A DNA stretch of 14,090 nt. Source: JABIBU01 sp964464685 (GTDB taxonomy: Bacteria; Patescibacteriota; Patescibacteriia; Magasanikbacterales; UBA922). Under the pieces are notes generated by a model. The model made no database searches, was not told the origin of the DNA, and worked only from the letters and a program-made list of their open reading frames with translations. The stretch is taken from assembly GCA_964464685.1 (NCBI GenBank), contig CAYXGV010000030.1, positions 1 through 14,090 on the forward strand, read 5' to 3'. Position numbers and translations under genes: made by a program. Positions 12,667 through 14,090 of this stretch are shown here, in pieces; the stretch's first letter is position 1; the number at the start of each line of letters is the position of its first letter.

Positions 12667-12701
12667 TGTGTTACGTGTGTCGTGTGTCGTGTGTCGTGAC
12701 T
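12667..12701 (-). repeat. Heptad tandem array 3' of tRNA-Ala
   Basis: Units TGTGTTA, CGTGTGT three times, CGTGACT on the plus strand, ending 4 bp from the tRNA 3' end. In the tRNA sense strand: AGTCACG, ACACACG three times, TAACACA. Confidence 0.88.
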
Positions 12702-12705
12702 ATTG

Positions 12706-12776
12706 TGGACCTGCGGGGAATTGAACCCCGGACTCATCCATGCCATGGACGCGTATTACCGCTATACTACAGGCCC
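12706..12776 (-). tRNA. tRNA-Ala (anticodon GGC)
   Basis: Folds as a 71-nt cloverleaf: acceptor GGGCCTG / CAGGTCC with discriminator A, D stem GTAT/ATAC, anticodon stem CGTCC/GGATG with loop ATGGCAT (anticodon GGC, reading GCC/GCU), 4-nt variable loop, T arm CGGGG-TTCAATT-CCCCG. The acceptor carries the G3.U70 wobble pair, the main alanine identity element, which confirms the assignment. CCA is not encoded (ACAA follows on the minus strand) and must be added by a nucleotidyltransferase. Confidence 0.96.
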
Positions 12777-12814
12777 GTTTTTAAATACCAACTTTAAAAT
12801 GAAAAACTGTCAAC

Positions 12815-12843
12815 ATTATAATAAAAAACCACAGAACTGTCAA
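12815..12843 (-). promoter_or_regulatory. Perfect consensus promoter of tRNA-Ala
   Basis: Minus strand TTGACA (12838-12843), 17-bp spacer, TATAAT (12815-12820). Predicted start near 12808 gives a ~32-nt 5' leader for RNase P to remove. A second TTGACA follows just downstream with a poor -10. Confidence 0.9.
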
Positions 12844-12878
12844 CTGCCTATCCTTAAATAAATTATTTATAAATGATT

Positions 12879-12905
12879 GAACCGAGGTACTGATGACCTC
12901 GGTTC
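12879..12905 (-). terminator. Hairpin downstream of speD, probable terminator
   Basis: Perfect 10-bp arms GAACCGAGGT (12879-12888) and ACCTCGGTTC (12896-12905), 7-nt loop, 66 nt past the speD stop. The tract after it on the minus strand (AATCATTTATAAAT) is only moderately T-rich. A smaller palindrome ACTGCC/GGCAGT lies between it and the stop. Confidence 0.6.
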
Positions 12906-12970
12906 GGTAGGAAGACCATGTAAACACGATCTGTTTTGACAACTGCCACGGCAGTTTTGTGCCGCCTCAG

Positions 12971-13354
12971 TCAGACATCGGGCTTGTGAGCGAGCTCCAG
13001 ATCGGCAGGAAAAAGACCCCGTTTCACCTCCGTTTGCGAAGTACGACCAGCACTAAAGACCTTTTGCAGATGACCAAAGGCCACCCACGGATTCACACTG
13101 TCGCCACAGGTGAAAAGGTCCAAGGCCGCATAGCCATGCTCCGGCCAGGTGTGGATAGACAGATGACTCTCAGCAATAACCACTGCACCAGACACCCCAT
13201 GCGGGCTGAAGCGATGAAACACTTCACCCACAACAGTGGCGCCGGACAAATTGGCCGCATTCAGCATCTCCTGCCGAACAAGGTCAAAATCATTGAGTGC
13301 TTCACCGTCGCAATCGTAGAACTCCACAATAATGTGCCTGCCCAAAGCTTTCAT
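12971..13354 (-). CDS. speD: S-adenosylmethionine decarboxylase proenzyme, 127 aa
   Basis: Pyruvoyl-dependent enzyme that makes decarboxylated AdoMet, the aminopropyl donor for spermidine synthesis. It belongs to the short bacterial/archaeal class: E62-S63 in AESHLSIHTWPEHGYAALD is the self-cleavage site whose serine becomes the pyruvoyl group, with H68 and C83 (FTCG) as the partner catalytic residues, at the same numbers as in the Thermotoga enzyme. I start at ATG 13352-13354 because AAGGAGG lies 6 nt upstream; an extension to 13378 would run back through the SD. The gene has its own promoter (13415-13442). It is GC-richer than DUF1622 beside it and shares the strong SD of the orphan genes. 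No speE or other polyamine gene is in the window. Confidence 0.95.
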   Translation of the reverse strand: MKALGRHIIVEFYDCDGEALNDFDLVRQEMLNAANLSGATVVGEVFHRFSPHGVSGAVVIAESHLSIHTWPEHGYAALDLFTCGDSVNPWVAFGHLQKVFSAGRTSQTEVKRGLFPADLELAHKPDV

Positions 13355-13370
13355 AACAACCCTCCTTTTT

Positions 13371-13383
13371 CCACTCAAAGTGG
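13371..13383 (-). other. Small hairpin in the speD leader
   Basis: CCACT-TTG-AGTGG on the minus strand, just 5' of the AAAAAGGAGGG ribosome binding site. It could affect ribosome access or simply shield the leader. Confidence 0.6.
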
Positions 13384-13414
13384 ACAGTAAAGAACAAAAA
13401 CAAAATGTGAAATA

Positions 13415-13442
13415 ATTATAAACTTTTTTTAAAAAAAATCAA
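13415..13442 (-). promoter_or_regulatory. Promoter of speD
   Basis: Minus strand TTGATT (13437-13442), 16-bp A/T spacer, TATAAT (13415-13420). Predicted start near 13408, leader about 54 nt. It begins just past the T run of the upstream terminator. Confidence 0.75.
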
Positions 13443-13446
13443 GATC

Positions 13447-13468
13447 AAAAAACCGCCACATGGGCGGT
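13447..13468 (-). terminator. Intrinsic terminator of the DUF1622-like gene
   Basis: Minus strand ACCGCC (13463-13468), loop CATGT, GGCGGT, then TTTTTT. It ends transcription right before the speD promoter and so separates the two units. Confidence 0.88.
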
Positions 13469-13487
13469 GGTTGTGTATAAATATTTT

Positions 13488-13793
13488 TTAACTCATTATT
13501 TCTTTTCGCAAAGCATAACCAAGCATTATTCTAATCAAGACAATGGCTCCAAGACGAAAAATATCATCCATGTTGGTAGCAATAGTAGCCAAAAGAATAT
13601 CAGCCGCAATAATAAACTCTAAACCAAAAATAATTTTTTTGGCCAAAGAACCACGTACCTTTTCCATAGTATATTTTTTCAAAGGCAACTGCACTAGAGC
13701 AATAATTACTGAACCAGCAATAAAAAACAAACCAACATACTCAAACAACAATCCAATAAATTGAATAATGTTTACTAATAATTCTTGCAACAT
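13488..13793 (-). CDS. DUF1622-like membrane protein, 101 aa
   Basis: Small integral membrane protein with three predicted helices (about 8-35, 52-72, 78-95). The pattern GLEFIIAADIL (57-67) followed by GAIVLIRIMLGYAL (82-95) matches what I recall of the DUF1622 family, whose function is not known. A basic loop (LKKYTMEKVRGSLAKK, 38-53) links helices 1 and 2. The start ATG is at 13791-13793; no SD is visible, and a TATAAT (13823-13828) lies 30 nt upstream. It is followed by its own terminator, so it is not in an operon with speD. Existence is well supported by the hydrophobic pattern; the family call is moderately sure. Confidence 0.82.
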   Translation of the reverse strand: MLQELLVNIIQFIGLLFEYVGLFFIAGSVIIALVQLPLKKYTMEKVRGSLAKKIIFGLEFIIAADILLATIATNMDDIFRLGAIVLIRIMLGYALRKEIMS

Positions 13794-13822
13794 AATTTTA
13801 TTATTAAAAAATTAATATTTGT

Positions 13823-13851
13823 ATTATACACTATTTTATAAAAATTATAAA
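13823..13851 (-). promoter_or_regulatory. Probable promoter of the DUF1622-like gene
   Basis: Minus strand TATAAT (13823-13828) with a weak -35 TTTATA (13846-13851) at 17 bp. The leader would be about 23 nt. Confidence 0.5.
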
Positions 13852-13924
13852 GCCAAAGGTCTCTTTCACATCAAATGTGGTAGGTTGATACTTGCAAATG
13901 GAAATATAAAGATAAAAAATAGCA

Positions 13925-14033
13925 CACAGATTTAACGGATTTAACAGATAATAACAAATCTGTTCAAACCTGCCCACCGGTAGGCAGGGATTTAACGTTC
14001 ACCAATATGTAACGTCCCGAGAATACGGGATGT
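13925..14033. repeat. Short tandem repeat and two palindromes, gene-free
   Basis: ATTTAACGG / ATTTAACAG tandem words (about 13930-13948), then a near-perfect 20-bp palindrome CCTGCCCACCGGTAGGCAGG (13969-13988), then hairpin ACGTCCCG (14012-14019) / CGGGATGT (14026-14033). These look like dispersed intergenic repeat types. No gene is seen in 13852-14090. Confidence 0.65.
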
Positions 14034-14047
14034 AGGTGGAGCGACAA

Positions 14048-14078
14048 TCCCGACTTAATCGGGAGGGGGTGGAACCAC
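14048..14078 (+). promoter_or_regulatory. T-box-like motif after a hairpin
   Basis: Hairpin TCCCGA (14048-14053) / TCGGGA (14059-14064) is followed at once by GGGGGTGGAACCAC (14065-14078). Stem III followed by a GGGTGGNACC element is the 3' end of T-box leaders. However, no convincing Stem I or specifier loop is visible upstream and the window ends at 14090, so this is only a hint. Confidence 0.3.
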
Positions 14079-14090
14079 ATATCGGCTGTT

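Noticed and set aside
12959..13390. 143-codon plus-strand frame opposite speD
   Set aside because: It is antisense to a gene with intact catalytic motifs, has no SD and resembles no family.

Overview
The window is AT-rich bacterial DNA that uses the standard stop codons. Its small, widely spaced genes point to a streamlined genome, most likely a Patescibacteria (CPR) lineage such as the Parcubacteria group. That placement is inferred from gene content and style: a DksA-like factor with lspA, comM, a K+-independent H+-pyrophosphatase, a LysM/M23 peptidase, single-gene transcription units, and no phage or IS genes. There is one run of 100 N (1079-1178).

Layout. 1-1383: hppA (minus), cut by the window start and interrupted by the N run. 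1663-2046: orphan gene (minus). 2258-3628: membrane-anchored LysM/M23 endopeptidase (plus), apparently leaderless. 3893-3984: promoter, operator-like palindrome and terminator around a possible ~57-nt RNA. 4064-5584: comM (minus). 5921-6526: orphan gene (minus). 6992-7914: dksA-like gene then lspA (minus, probable operon). 8193-8579: candidate ~387-nt structured RNA (minus) from a perfect consensus promoter. 8620-8797: DnaA boxes interleaved with three 18-bp palindromes. 8973-9212: small orphan gene (plus). 9391-10482: ychF (minus). 10631-12373: 580-codon orphan gene (plus), divergent from ychF. 12706-12776: tRNA-Ala(GGC) (minus). 12971-13354: speD (minus). 13488-13793: DUF1622-like membrane protein (minus). 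13850-14090: palindromes and a T-box-like motif.

Two gene styles are interleaved. Housekeeping genes (hppA, M23, comM, dksA, lspA, ychF) are AT-rich and lack an obvious Shine-Dalgarno (SD) sequence. Several of them end in degenerate tandem repeats with a 7-9 bp period that start at or next to the stop codon. Five others (1663-2046, 5921-6526, 8973-9212, 10631-12373 and speD) have a purine-rich SD of AAGGAG/AAAGGAGG type, look GC-richer and are mostly unrecognisable. Sigma70-type promoters with a 16-17 bp spacer can be read in front of most units, so most genes seem to be transcribed alone.

The most interesting parts are the unidentified RNA next to the DnaA-box/palindrome cluster, the heptad arrays at gene ends (with one copy inside ychF), the promoter-palindrome-terminator unit at 3893-3984, and the strong-SD orphan class.
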